In this document: one piece after another, positions 1 through 7,586 of the stretch
Layout of the letters: each line of letters opens with the position of its first letter
Numbering within the stretch: the stretch's first letter is position 1
Assembly: GCA_002346435.1 (NCBI GenBank)
Contig: DDZT01000011.1
Span: forward strand, 1-15,805
From: Anaerolineales bacterium UBA3001
GTDB taxonomy: Bacteria; Chloroflexota; Anaerolineae; Anaerolineales; UBA11657
Direction of reading: 5' to 3'
Length of the DNA: 15,805 nt
Translations under genes and position numbers: made by a program
The notes under the pieces: generated by a model
The model's database searches: none
What the model saw: the letters and a program-made list of their open reading frames with translations, nothing else
Told to the model about the DNA's origin: nothing

Positions 1-401
1 CCCATTACTAAGTGCAAGTGATTAACTCCGAGGTGATCTGTTATTAGATGATACTGCGCTCGAACCATGTCATGATAGTCGTATGCAGGGAACTTGGCTC
101 GAAGACTGTCACTCGGCTTGCTTGATTTGCCGTGGCCGATGCCATCAGGGAGGATGATGTAGTATTTTGTAGTGTCGAGCAATTGTCCTGGTTGAAATAG
201 CTCGTTAGCGAACTTGGGTCCTAGGAATTGATGACCGTTACCTGTTGTGCCATGGCCGATCCAGATCGCATTAGTGGTTTTACCTTGGTTGTTATAGCGT
301 GGCTTACCCAGAGTTGTGTAATGTAAGCGAAGTTCAGATAGTATTTCTCCAGAGTTGAATTTAAAATCAGTTAATATGTAGTCGGCTTCGTATGGATGCA
401 T
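1..401 (-). CDS. MetX-like alpha/beta hydrolase (3' end outside window)
   Basis: The first 133 residues of an alpha/beta-hydrolase-fold protein are present; the gene runs off the window start. The translation begins MHPYEADYILTDFKFNSGE and carries WIGHGTTGNG (oxyanion-loop HG motif), then FANELFQPGQLLD, then ILPDGIGHGKSSKPSD, and stops at LVMG, just before the expected nucleophile elbow (G-x-S-M-G-G in this family). These blocks are typical of proteins annotated as homoserine O-acetyltransferase (MetX)-like hydrolases. Whether it acylates homoserine or is a general esterase cannot be told without the C-terminal Asp/His. The ATG at 401 lies 14 nt after the stop of the upstream lipoprotein gene, with AGGA about 10 nt before it, so the two are probably one transcript. 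Family is secure; substrate is not. Confidence 0.85.
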   Translation of the reverse strand, partial: MHPYEADYILTDFKFNSGEILSELRLHYTTLGKPRYNNQGKTTNAIWIGHGTTGNGHQFLGPKFANELFQPGQLLDTTKYYIILPDGIGHGKSSKPSDSLRAKFPAYDYHDMVRAQYHLITDHLGVNHLHLVM

Positions 402-415
402 ATGGTGTTAACATC

Positions 416-1762
416 CTATGGAAGGATAGCAAGTTGCTCGCTAATAGGTAGCTGCAGAAATTGGTCGAACTCAGTATAGAAATCATCCGAAGTCATGTCG
501 TATAAGCTGATGAAAGTATCTTCCCATTCTAGTTCATCGAGTGCGGGGTAAAATACTTTTAACAATGTGTCATTTCCAAATTTATTTGCTAGATAGGCGT
601 GAGCCCAAGTGCCTATATCATAGCTGGCTGATTCGCACTCCCAGCCAATATCTCGAATTGGTACATCTGGGCATATGGTACTCAGTTTTCTCGATAGGTC
701 ATCCATTTTCCAGAGGAACATTTCCCTTCCTAGGGTTTGGTCTATCGAGTCTGGGTTTTGTCCTCTAGTATTGACTTGGTCGAGGACGCCGGAGGAAAGC
801 GCTTTTTGTGTCGCTTTGAGTGCCATGTATTCTGCACCGCCTTCGACGAACCAGACTGGGCCTTCGGTTTCATCTCGTCTTGGGCCATCTAATGAGTCTG
901 CCGTTGACACATGTGCCATTTGAACTGCATGGAAATATTCGTGGAATATTATTTTTTGTTCGTCCCAGCCTGGAATATCAAAGTAGTCAGTGAATCCAAC
1001 TGGTATGGATGACGTAAAAAGATGAAACCCCCAATGCTTGGCTCCGCCACGAGCAGCTTCAACTGAAGGTTGACCAGATTCTACAGCGTCTGCTCCTATC
1101 CTGCGATAGTAGTTAAATCCATACTGGTCTGGAGACGATTCTCTTTCTATGCATTCGTCCATGTTCCATTGTTTTCGGAAATCTCGACGATCGCAATATG
1201 TCCGTATTAGTTGTGCTCCTGCGGCTTCATCTATTCCAAGTACCCAGTATTCTACTGGGCCATAGTTGCCCCACTCTATAATGGCTGCAAGCAAAGCTGA
1301 AGTTACATTGCTACAAAGTTCAATGGATAGGTCAGATGCGCAAAAGATTTCTGGTGAATAGCTGAATAGTTCACCCCAAGGGTGTGGTGTATTGGGAGGA
1401 GTAGGTAGTGTGGCTGAAAGGCAGTAAATATGTGTTTCGAGTTGGTCGCAGTTGTTTGCCGTAGTACTGAGAGGTGTTGTGGGTAGTGACTCGGATTGGG
1501 CATCTTCGGATATGCTAGGCTGTTGAGTGTTGTTGGGAACGGGATTTTCAGTAGGCACAATAGAATCGGTAGATGTCTTTTCTTCAGTATCTAAGGCTAT
1601 GGTTTCCTGGTCGTTATTTGCAAGTGCAGTTGCAGGCGACTCTTCTACTACCGGGTCTGGAAGGGATGACTCAGTGTTAGGTGTTGAAGGGTTGGTTGTG
1701 CAGGATACCAATAGTGTTATTGTAAGGGTTGTGGCGAATAATTTTTTCAACAAGCTCGTCAT
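416..1762 (-). CDS. Lipoprotein with HExxH zinc-metalloprotease signature
   Basis: A 448-aa exported lipoprotein. Residues 1-21 form a lipoprotein signal (MTSLLKKLFATTLTITLLVSC) with lipobox LVS-C21. Residues 22-105 are a low-complexity Ser/Thr/Pro/Glu linker. The folded part follows, with eight or so cysteines that could form disulfides outside the membrane. The active-site candidate is HEYFH at 274-278 inside an alpha-helical stretch. Some 29 residues later comes WFVEGGAEYMA (304-314), where E307 or E311 would be the third zinc ligand. HExxH followed by W-x-x-EG is the arrangement of gluzincin-type (peptidase-MA-like) enzymes; I infer a surface metallopeptidase but recognise no named family. 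The start ATG is supported by AAAGAG about 9 nt upstream and a promoter before it. The gene is followed at 14 nt by the MetX-like hydrolase. Confidence 0.8.
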   Translation of the reverse strand: MTSLLKKLFATTLTITLLVSCTTNPSTPNTESSLPDPVVEESPATALANNDQETIALDTEEKTSTDSIVPTENPVPNNTQQPSISEDAQSESLPTTPLSTTANNCDQLETHIYCLSATLPTPPNTPHPWGELFSYSPEIFCASDLSIELCSNVTSALLAAIIEWGNYGPVEYWVLGIDEAAGAQLIRTYCDRRDFRKQWNMDECIERESSPDQYGFNYYRRIGADAVESGQPSVEAARGGAKHWGFHLFTSSIPVGFTDYFDIPGWDEQKIIFHEYFHAVQMAHVSTADSLDGPRRDETEGPVWFVEGGAEYMALKATQKALSSGVLDQVNTRGQNPDSIDQTLGREMFLWKMDDLSRKLSTICPDVPIRDIGWECESASYDIGTWAHAYLANKFGNDTLLKVFYPALDELEWEDTFISLYDMTSDDFYTEFDQFLQLPISEQLAILP

Positions 1763-1790
1763 TATTATTTCTCTTTTTTATAGTTGAATG

Positions 1791-1821
1791 ATTATATACC
1801 GTCAGTGCTTTTTGCTGTCAT
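1791..1821 (-). promoter_or_regulatory. Putative promoter of the metalloprotease lipoprotein gene
   Basis: On the minus strand a consensus -10 box TATAAT (1796-1791) lies about 28 nt before the start codon, with ATGACA (1821-1816) as a -35-like box at a 19-nt spacer. The -10 is perfect; the spacer is slightly long. Confidence 0.45.
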
Positions 1822-1931
1822 ATGTATTGCAATATCTAAGTTAGGAATTTGTCTCAAGATATAAAAGTCGCTATATAGGTTTTTGACGTACTTGTTACGG
1901 CTGTCTTGCGGCGTGGTGCAGGAATCATAAT

Positions 1932-1940
1932 TGGTATAAA
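1932..1940 (+). promoter_or_regulatory. Extended -10 promoter of the zinc-ribbon gene
   Basis: TGG-TATAAA forms an extended -10 element 29 nt before the start codon at 1969. I see no good -35 at normal spacing, which extended -10 promoters do not strictly need. Confidence 0.35.
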
Positions 1941-1968
1941 ATCAGGATAACACTACAAAAAACAGAGT

Positions 1969-2409
1969 ATGATGTTTTGCACTGAATGCGGTAACAAAGC
2001 TGACGTTGACCATAGATTCTGTAGCAATTGCGGCAGTTATTTAGATAAGACTGTAGCAGAACTAGCAGGTTCGGCGCCGGCGCTTGGACCAGAATATCGA
2101 GTATCCTACAGTAGTGGGTCCTGGTTAAGTAGACTGAGTGGTAGGATTATCCTCACTTTAATGTGGTTAGGAATAGGCGTGGGACTTGCAGTAATAGTTT
2201 TTAGTGGTGCTAGTCGGTTCGACATCGTAGTTTCGGACAATATTCGACTGGGTGCGGGAGCAGCTATTGGTGTGTACTGGGCTTATACTAGGGGTTGGAA
2301 GTCCAACAGGTTTTCCACTCAGCTAGTTGAAGATGATGAGTATTTTGAAGAAGGTGAGGTCGCGCGAGATGGAGTAACAGAGTTGGAAGACTCTAGTGAT
2401 ATCGAGTAG
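1969..2409 (+). CDS. Zinc-ribbon membrane protein
   Basis: A 146-aa protein. Its N-terminus is a zinc-ribbon knuckle pair, C4-x2-C7 and C18-x2-C21 (FCTECGNK and FCSNCGSY), the form seen in many bacterial membrane proteins annotated zinc-ribbon domain protein. A hydrophobic segment at about 59-80 (RIILTLMWLGIGVGLAVIVF) is followed by a second, shorter one at about 92-107, giving one or two membrane passes. The tail (118-146) is strongly acidic. Translation starts with two adjacent ATG codons (1969 and 1972) and the Shine-Dalgarno (ACAGAG) is weak, so which ATG is used is not settled. It stands alone, convergent with the hydrolase gene downstream. A role in binding a partner or nucleic acid at the membrane is only inference. 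Confidence 0.75.
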   Translation: MMFCTECGNKADVDHRFCSNCGSYLDKTVAELAGSAPALGPEYRVSYSSGSWLSRLSGRIILTLMWLGIGVGLAVIVFSGASRFDIVVSDNIRLGAGAAIGVYWAYTRGWKSNRFSTQLVEDDEYFEEGEVARDGVTELEDSSDIE

Positions 2410-2484
2410 ATATTAGCGTAACAGACATTAGGAACTGTCAAATCAGTATTGATGTCTTCACAATTCGTTTCAAGCAGAACTATG

Positions 2485-3579
2485 TCAGGATGCGATTGAA
2501 AGCAGACGAGCGGGTGTGCTGATCGTCATCTCTCTTATATCGTAATCCGATACCCCTTGATCTTGTAATCTTGGAATAATGTGTGCATGTATGTGGTCGT
2601 AGCCCCATCCCCCATAGGTATGGAGGCCAAATTTGCGAGCGATATCGTGACTTAGTACTAGTTGCGAAGCATAGCCGCTATCAATCAACTTGAGAATGGC
2701 TGCTATACGTTGATGGTCACTAGCTAGCTTCCATCCACGATTGTCAACATAATACTCTTTTCCAAAAACATCGAAAGCTCCAGTTACTCCTAGATCCAAA
2801 ACTGTCTTGGCATAGTCTAAGTAGGCAAGCGCTCTTTCGGGAAAGCGTTCTAGTACGGCTACTCTCTGTTCAAATATATTCGAACCTAAATGCCCAAGGA
2901 TGATACGTTCGGGACTCATGCCTTCGCTGGTTAGTATATCTACTATCCGTATACCGTTTCGATCCTCTGCGTTAGCATGGGTACAAACTGCTAGCCCAGT
3001 TTCTTGAGAGGCACGAGCTGCTGCTCGGAGCATTTTTTCTTCGCCAGGAGTGATTTTTGAGGTGCCTATTTCGGCTATAATTCCCGGTCGAACTCTTGTG
3101 TCTTCTATGCCGTTTTCATATTCGGAAACCATAATCTTTTTTAGCTCATCAACTGTGGCTTCGTGGGCATAGTCGGGCCAAGACCCTTCTAGATAGTATC
3201 CTGTAGATGCTATTATGTGGACTCCTGTTGCCTCAGATAGTTGTCGTAGTATGTTTGCGTCCCCGCGTAGACCTATACAGCTCACTTCAACAATGGATCC
3301 ACCACCAGCATTTTTATAGTAGTTGACCTCGTTTGTCATCGTTTCCAGACCAGGGAGGAAAGTGTTATCTTTGATTATTGATGGTGCACGTCCCAGTGCA
3401 CCGAGATTGTCTAGAGCAACGGGGTCATCTGCTGAAATAGTATGCATTCCAGGAATTTCAGAAGGATCGACGTGCCAGACACTATCGTTTTTATCTTCCA
3501 TGACAAGGTGTTCGTGAGAGAGGGTGAAGCCCAAGTCTTTTACCGGAACTTTTCCTAGTACCGTCATAGCTGTGCGCAT
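2485..3579 (-). CDS. Phosphotriesterase-family metal-dependent hydrolase/lactonase
   Basis: A 364-aa TIM-barrel amidohydrolase of the phosphotriesterase family, near full length for the family. Metal ligands can be read in order: H22 and H24 in TLSHEHL, a bridging acid E170 in GIIAEIG, H201 in CTHAN, H230 in ILGHLG, and D312 in LSHDIA. True phosphotriesterases use a carbamylated lysine as bridge; Glu at this place matches the E. coli PHP-type subgroup. Members of the wider family hydrolyse lactones, esters or phosphotriesters, so the natural substrate is open. The start is supported by AAGGAG about 10 nt before ATG; an in-frame ATG at codon 5 is the alternative. The unknown 115-aa gene lies 44 nt upstream on the same strand, so co-transcription is likely. 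Confidence 0.9.
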   Translation of the reverse strand: MRTAMTVLGKVPVKDLGFTLSHEHLVMEDKNDSVWHVDPSEIPGMHTISADDPVALDNLGALGRAPSIIKDNTFLPGLETMTNEVNYYKNAGGGSIVEVSCIGLRGDANILRQLSEATGVHIIASTGYYLEGSWPDYAHEATVDELKKIMVSEYENGIEDTRVRPGIIAEIGTSKITPGEEKMLRAAARASQETGLAVCTHANAEDRNGIRIVDILTSEGMSPERIILGHLGSNIFEQRVAVLERFPERALAYLDYAKTVLDLGVTGAFDVFGKEYYVDNRGWKLASDHQRIAAILKLIDSGYASQLVLSHDIARKFGLHTYGGWGYDHIHAHIIPRLQDQGVSDYDIREMTISTPARLLSIAS

Positions 3580-3623
3580 TTTAGTGGCACTCCTTGTGTT
3601 TGTGGTAGTGATGCGTACTTGTT

Positions 3624-3971
3624 TTATCCTTTTAGTGCTTCGTTTATTCTTCCGATTATTTGCTGAATTTCTAGGATGCCTGGGTTGGAGCTTATCGGTT
3701 TTACTGTTTGTTCATAACTTGCTGACCATTTGTTGTGTTTTTTTGTTATTTTGATAACTAACTCTTCTTCTAGTATTGATTGCATATCTTGTGAAAAACC
3801 TCTTCCTGCGACAAGTATGCGATGGTAATTGGATTCATTATTCGAGAGTACTGATGCTAATCTTATTCGTGCACCTATATCATTCTCGTATAGAAACTCT
3901 AGCCTGTATTTGAGGTGATTATTATGGGCTATTGTACGTACATTATCTAGAATTGTCTGTAGATTGGTCAT
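3624..3971 (-). CDS. Hypothetical protein, 115 aa
   Basis: No family recognised. The protein begins MTNLQTILDNVRTIAHNNHLKY, has no signal peptide or membrane segment, and alternates predicted helices with polar strands (for example RLEFLYENDIGARIRLAS). It looks like a small soluble alpha/beta protein. GGAA lies about 9 nt before the ATG. It sits between the duplicated WHL-domain gene (52 nt upstream) and the phosphotriesterase-family gene (44 nt downstream), all minus strand, which suggests a shared transcript. The reading frame is open across its whole length and the opposite strand has only short shadows, so I take it as real. Confidence 0.6.
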   Translation of the reverse strand: MTNLQTILDNVRTIAHNNHLKYRLEFLYENDIGARIRLASVLSNNESNYHRILVAGRGFSQDMQSILEEELVIKITKKHNKWSASYEQTVKPISSNPGILEIQQIIGRINEALKG

Positions 3972-4023
3972 GATTGTCGTTCCATTGGACGCTATGATGA
4001 GGCAAATGTGTCCGTTTGATTAA

Positions 4024-4416
4024 CTAACCTTTTGTCAGATGCCAACCGCGGCTATGTGGGCATTGGTAGACAATAAGATCCACCTGTTGTTCTTTTGCTA
4101 GTATATCAGCTCTATTAGTAGCGGCTTGTTTTGTTACGTATAGGGACTTCCGGCGGCCATTAGACCCAATGCATTTAGAGCATACTTTGTTGGGTGTGTG
4201 CCTGTCTTCTGGAGATAAATGCCATTTCTTGCATGTTTTGCATTGATAGGGCACTAAGTTGCTGTCGTACTGTGAGTTTGCGTAGTCTGCTCCATGTATG
4301 GCTGCGGAATGTGAAGGGTATACACTCAGCGACTTACCCGTTCTTGGACTAAAGCATGTGTTGCTTTTAGGACGCTTATTGTGCGAAGGATTCCAGCGAA
4401 TACTGTCTCTTTTCAT
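4024..4416 (-). CDS. Small protein with two copies of a Cys/Trp-His-Leu (zinc-ribbon-like) domain
   Basis: A 130-aa basic protein made of a tandem domain repeat. Copy 1 runs about 21-68: C21, then KSLSVYPSHSAA, then LVPYQC59-KT-C62-KKWHL. Copy 2 runs about 79-128: C79-x2-C82, then KSLYVTKQAA, then LIVYQC119-PHS-RGWHL. The two WHL motifs are exactly 60 residues apart. The fourth zinc ligand of copy 2 appears replaced, with S122 where C62 stands; H121 could substitute. Small proteins ending in Y-x-C-x2-C-x2-WHL occur in phages and actinobacteria as uncharacterised products; a nucleic-acid-binding zinc ribbon is an inference. I chose ATG at 4416 (GGAAC 7-8 nt before it) rather than a TTG six codons upstream. 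Confidence 0.65.
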   Translation of the reverse strand: MKRDSIRWNPSHNKRPKSNTCFSPRTGKSLSVYPSHSAAIHGADYANSQYDSNLVPYQCKTCKKWHLSPEDRHTPNKVCSKCIGSNGRRKSLYVTKQAATNRADILAKEQQVDLIVYQCPHSRGWHLTKG

Positions 4417-4463
4417 GGTTGTTCCAAAGGCCAATGTTTGTTCTTAGGGCAGGGCAGTTTTTG

Positions 4464-4859
4464 TTAGCAATCTTTCCTGCCTAATCTAGCCTTTTCCTCT
4501 ACGATTTCAGTTGGTGTATTTCTAGCGACTATTAGCTTTAGAGTTGTATCTCCGGTATTGACGGGTTGATGTAGTGCGCCGGCCGGAACAAAAATAAAAT
4601 CGCCAGCAGATATTTCGTCTTCAATGTCCATATTGTCTCCATGCACAAAGATGCCAGAACCAGACAATACATAAATCGCGGATTCACAGTTGGTATGATA
4701 ATGGGTTGTGGAGCATCGACCCATAGGTATGTTAGCTAGTGCCATATGAATGTTGGTTGCATTACTAAGATGTTCTGATACGCCTGCAAACCTAGTCATT
4801 GGCCCGGAATTGATCTCTTGTTCGAGACTGCCTTTTTTAGTTACGATAATAGGTTTCAT
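4464..4859 (-). CDS. Single-domain cupin protein
   Basis: A 131-aa beta-barrel cupin. Cupin motif 1 is THYHTNCESAIYVLSGSG, with the metal-binding His-x-His and Glu; motif 2 is GDFIFVPAGALHQPVN, with the third His. All four expected metal ligands are present, so it should bind a divalent metal. Small stand-alone cupins act as isomerases, dioxygenases, or sugar or auxin-like binding proteins, and the sequence does not decide among them. The start is placed at ATG 4859, which has CTGGAA about 8 nt upstream; a longer frame would begin at TTG 4910, on top of the promoter. It lies downstream of the RNA helicase with a 122-nt gap that holds a promoter of its own. Confidence 0.85.
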   Translation of the reverse strand: MKPIIVTKKGSLEQEINSGPMTRFAGVSEHLSNATNIHMALANIPMGRCSTTHYHTNCESAIYVLSGSGIFVHGDNMDIEDEISAGDFIFVPAGALHQPVNTGDTTLKLIVARNTPTEIVEEKARLGRKDC

Positions 4860-4898
4860 TATGTGTTCCAGTAATCGGTAAAAATATATAGTTCTAAT

Positions 4899-4906
4899 AC
4901 TATACA
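4899..4906 (-). promoter_or_regulatory. Putative promoter of the cupin gene, same -10 motif as the pentapeptide genes
   Basis: Read on the minus strand, TG-TATAGT-ATTAGA (4906 downward) nearly repeats the motif in front of the pentapeptide-repeat genes. TATAGT would start transcription near 4892, leaving a 33-nt leader with its own ribosome binding site. I see no convincing -35. Confidence 0.35.
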
Positions 4907-4981
4907 ACAATTAACCGATAGCATCCTCTTGTATCAGTCTGAGCTGGAGATGGTCTAAGCGGACGGAAATATTTTGTGGAT

Positions 4982-6226
4982 TTAGCTTCTAGTATGTGTC
5001 TTCTTGGGTTTATGGCGAGTGCGTCTTTTCCGTCGGCGTCGACGGGATAGTGCTGAAGGCTTTTGTTTTGAGTATTTACCCTGGAATTGTTTTTCAGGTA
5101 CAAAGTTGCCGTACTTAAAATCTTGTAAAGTTCTCCGTTCAATTGGTGACCCCAAGGCTTGTTCGATCTCTCGCACAAGTCTAGTGTCTTCTGTCGATGC
5201 AAATGTGAAAGCTTCACCTGTTTTGTTTGCTCGGCCAGTGCGTCCAATCCTATGAGTGTAAGTCTCGCTAGAATCAGGAATATCGTAATTGATAACGTGA
5301 GATATATCGACTACGTCTATACCGCGTGAAGCAACATCTGTAGCTACAAGTATGTCGTATTTGTTCCCGCGGAAACCGTCTATTGCTCTCTGGCGCTTGT
5401 TTTGAGACATGTTGCCTTGAAGTGCTTCTGCGCGGTAGCCGCGCTTTGCCAAGTCACGGGCTAGGTTGCGGGCTCTATATTTAGTGCGGGTAAAGATTAG
5501 TAAACGACCTGTTGGTGTCTGCTTTAGCATTGCAAAGAGAAGAGATTTCTTTAGGGCTTGAGGCACTGGATATAATGTATGCGCAACGGATTTTGTCGGG
5601 GCCATTTTGCCGACTTGTATTCTTACAGGCTCTTTCAGTATCTTGTTGGTTAAATTCTTGATGTCGTCTGGCATAGTTGCGGCGAAACATAGAGTTTGTC
5701 GTTGGGTTGGTAGGAGTTTTATTATGCGGCGTATATCAGGTATAAAGCCCATGTCGCACATTCGATCAGCTTCGTCTAGTACTAATATCTTAATATGTGA
5801 TAGATCAATGTGTTTATCGCCGACTAGATCAAGTAATCTGCCAGGACAAGCTATGGCAATGTTAACTCCTTTACGCAATTTAGAAACTTGTGAATTTTTG
5901 CTAACCCCACCATATATGGCTATGCTGCGCAAACCAGTACCTTTGCCAAGGCTAACACTCGTCAGGTGGATTTGCTCAGCCAATTCGCGAGTGGGAGCAA
6001 GAATGAGTGCGCGAAGTTGTCGGTTTTGTCCAGTCAATAGGTTTTGTAGTATCGGGATAGTAAATGCTGCGGTTTTGCCAGTGCCAGTTTGGGCTAAACC
6101 CATTACATCATGACCTTTTAATATTTTAGGTATGGAGCGAGACTGTATAGGAGTAGGTGCAGTATATCCAGAAGCTTTGATCGCATCCATAATACGTTTG
6201 TCTAGAGAAAATTGCTTAAATGTCAT
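4982..6226 (-). CDS. rhlE: RhlE-like DEAD-box ATP-dependent RNA helicase
   Basis: A 414-aa helicase that unwinds RNA duplexes using ATP, with both RecA-like domains complete. Motifs in order: Q motif around GYTAPTPIQ (20-28), Walker A AQTGTGKT (45-52), Ia PTRELAEQ (78-85), Ib-type CPGR (127-130), II DEAD (151-154), III AAT (182-184), V ATDVASRGID (295-304) and VI HRIGRTGR (325-332). DEADRMCDMGFIPDIRR matches the RhlE subgroup closely. Motif III is normally SAT; here the Ser is Ala, a change known to weaken coupling of ATPase and unwinding in model DEAD-box proteins. The tail (394-414) is almost all Arg/Lys, a typical RNA-tethering extension. GAGGA lies about 11 nt before the ATG. Likely roles are ribosome assembly, mRNA decay or cold adaptation. 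Confidence 0.95.
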   Translation of the reverse strand: MTFKQFSLDKRIMDAIKASGYTAPTPIQSRSIPKILKGHDVMGLAQTGTGKTAAFTIPILQNLLTGQNRQLRALILAPTRELAEQIHLTSVSLGKGTGLRSIAIYGGVSKNSQVSKLRKGVNIAIACPGRLLDLVGDKHIDLSHIKILVLDEADRMCDMGFIPDIRRIIKLLPTQRQTLCFAATMPDDIKNLTNKILKEPVRIQVGKMAPTKSVAHTLYPVPQALKKSLLFAMLKQTPTGRLLIFTRTKYRARNLARDLAKRGYRAEALQGNMSQNKRQRAIDGFRGNKYDILVATDVASRGIDVVDISHVINYDIPDSSETYTHRIGRTGRANKTGEAFTFASTEDTRLVREIEQALGSPIERRTLQDFKYGNFVPEKQFQGKYSKQKPSALSRRRRRKRRTRHKPKKTHTRS

Positions 6227-6448
6227 ACAGAATAAATCCTCTTGCTTAGCGATGCCAAGCGTTTGTTATATATTCAGGCTGTTCTTTGGGAACGATGCAT
6301 GAAAAGGTCTACTTCAAGACGGGGTATTATAAGGGAACATCGTGATAAAACAAGTGCACAAGCGGTTATTGATGTTTTTGGCTGAAGATGATAATTAGAG
6401 TAAAAGCTATTAATATAGGCACTAGACTAGCAGGTCTGTAGTGCGATT

Positions 6449-7066
6449 CTAAGTATATGTGCGGTATGATTTGACGTTATCCAGTTTACCTTCTTCCCCG
6501 GCTTCGATTAGTTTTTGGATAGTATTTTTGCCAAAAAGAGGGGTGTCTTTGTCGGCATATAGAAAGAAGTCAACTATATCGGCTAGTTTGACATTGTATC
6601 CTGCGTGTTTGGAGCTACGACGGTATTCTTTAATATCGTCCCAAGCCTTACTCCACTCAATTCTTTTCTTTACTTTGCTGGGTACACCTGGTATTTCCCA
6701 ATGGGTGCCGATATTGTTGTCTGCGTCTATACATAGTTTTAAGTGGTCATGCAACTGCTTTGACATATGTTCAATTGAGTGACGTATTTCATTTGTAACT
6801 TGGTCAGGTAAATCATAAGATAGTTTTACGCCTCCTTTTCTGTTTGCTCTGATAACAATATTGCAGAGTGGCTTACCATTAGAGCGTATTCTCCATTGCG
6901 TATCCCCGTCTTCAAGATTAAATCTGCGCGAGTTTATACTTAGGAGTGGATTGTCTAAATTGTAGCGTCTAAGACCAGCGCTTACTGATACGAGGGCATC
7001 TTTTTTGTTTAGAGTACTCCAGCCGGCATATGCTTTAGTGTTACCCTTTTTTGATTTGGTGGTCAT
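6449..7066 (-). CDS. Hypothetical protein, 205 aa
   Basis: Not recognised. It has no signal peptide or membrane segment. The N-terminus is basic (MTTKSKKGNTKAYAGW) and the middle (about 40-95) is strand-rich and positively charged (RWNxx-like blocks such as TQWRIRSNGKPLC and NRKGGVKLSYDLP). The C-terminal third is helical and charged, with IEWSKAWDDIKEYRRSS and LFGKNTIQKLIEAG. The charge pattern would suit nucleic-acid or ribosome contact, but this is only inference. Its ATG overlaps the stop of the upstream 115-aa gene by one base (TAATG), a classic arrangement for translational coupling, so the two proteins are probably made together and may form a complex. The 222 nt after it holds no gene that I can see. 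Confidence 0.6.
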   Translation of the reverse strand: MTTKSKKGNTKAYAGWSTLNKKDALVSVSAGLRRYNLDNPLLSINSRRFNLEDGDTQWRIRSNGKPLCNIVIRANRKGGVKLSYDLPDQVTNEIRHSIEHMSKQLHDHLKLCIDADNNIGTHWEIPGVPSKVKKRIEWSKAWDDIKEYRRSSKHAGYNVKLADIVDFFLYADKDTPLFGKNTIQKLIEAGEEGKLDNVKSYRTYT

Positions 7067-7413
7067 TAGTCTGCGGCTTCTTTGTTGGACAGTTCAATGA
7101 GAGCATGTATGCATCCGAGGTATATAGCAGTTAATTGCACGGTATTATCTTGTTGTTTTACGCCCGCTCTTAGTCCATACCCAATATTCTTCATCGTGCT
7201 GTTGTTTCCATCGAGTGTTACCCAAATTCTGCCCGTTACATCATTTTCTTTCACTTCCCATTCACAATGGTCTGGCCTATCCTCATACCCAGTTATTAAT
7301 GTGTCTGACCGCATTTCTAGGTAGTTGTTGATACAACTAGTTATTTGCTGTAAAGATAGCTTTGATATACCTTCCATAGGGGACGACATTTCAGAGTAAT
7401 TTATTTTGTTCAT
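7066..7413 (-). CDS. Hypothetical protein, 115 aa, coupled to the next gene
   Basis: Not recognised. A soluble 115-aa acidic protein: a helical N-terminus (about 10-40, ISKLSLQQITSCINNYLEM), a strand-rich middle with HCEWEVKENDVTGRIWVTL, a Gly-containing loop (IGYGLRAGVK), and a helical end (IYLGCIHALIELSNKE). The size and helix-sheet-helix order resemble small secretion-chaperone-like or YbjN-like folds, but I cannot support a family by motif. AGGA lies about 8 nt before the ATG. It is the first gene of a two-gene unit; its TAA shares an A with the ATG of the 205-aa protein. Confidence 0.55.
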   Translation of the reverse strand: MNKINYSEMSSPMEGISKLSLQQITSCINNYLEMRSDTLITGYEDRPDHCEWEVKENDVTGRIWVTLDGNNSTMKNIGYGLRAGVKQQDNTVQLTAIYLGCIHALIELSNKEAAD

Positions 7414-7550
7414 AGGCGTATCCTAGTTGTAAGTGCGCTGTATATTATTGGTTTCAAACATGCAGTATTTGTCTTACTGTAGTCGTACGGACGAGTAATA
7501 TACACCCATTCTCAATTGTGTTGCAAGGTGGGCGCTTGTGCTTGCGAGCC

Positions 7551-7580
7551 TTGTATGTCTAAAGTTTGCTGTGTTACAAT
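7551..7580 (+). promoter_or_regulatory. Promoter of a candidate small RNA
   Basis: TTGTAT (7551-7556), an 18-nt spacer, then an extended -10 TGT-TACAAT (7572-7580). This is one of the better promoter matches in the window, yet no plus-strand ORF follows. Transcription would start near 7587. Confidence 0.45.
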
Positions 7581-7586
7581 TCGAGG

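Noticed and set aside
2423..2457. Possible terminator AGACAT ... ATGTCT between convergent genes
   Set aside because: Only six base pairs with a 23-nt loop and no U run.
4900..5247. 115-codon minus-strand frame across the 3' end of the helicase gene
   Set aside because: It is out of frame inside the helicase reading frame with no recognisable motif or start signal.
6227..6448. 222-nt gap upstream of the helicase gene examined for a gene or RNA
   Set aside because: Only a weak -10-like ATATAA for the helicase and a small imperfect inverted repeat near 6243-6259 were seen; nothing strong enough to list.
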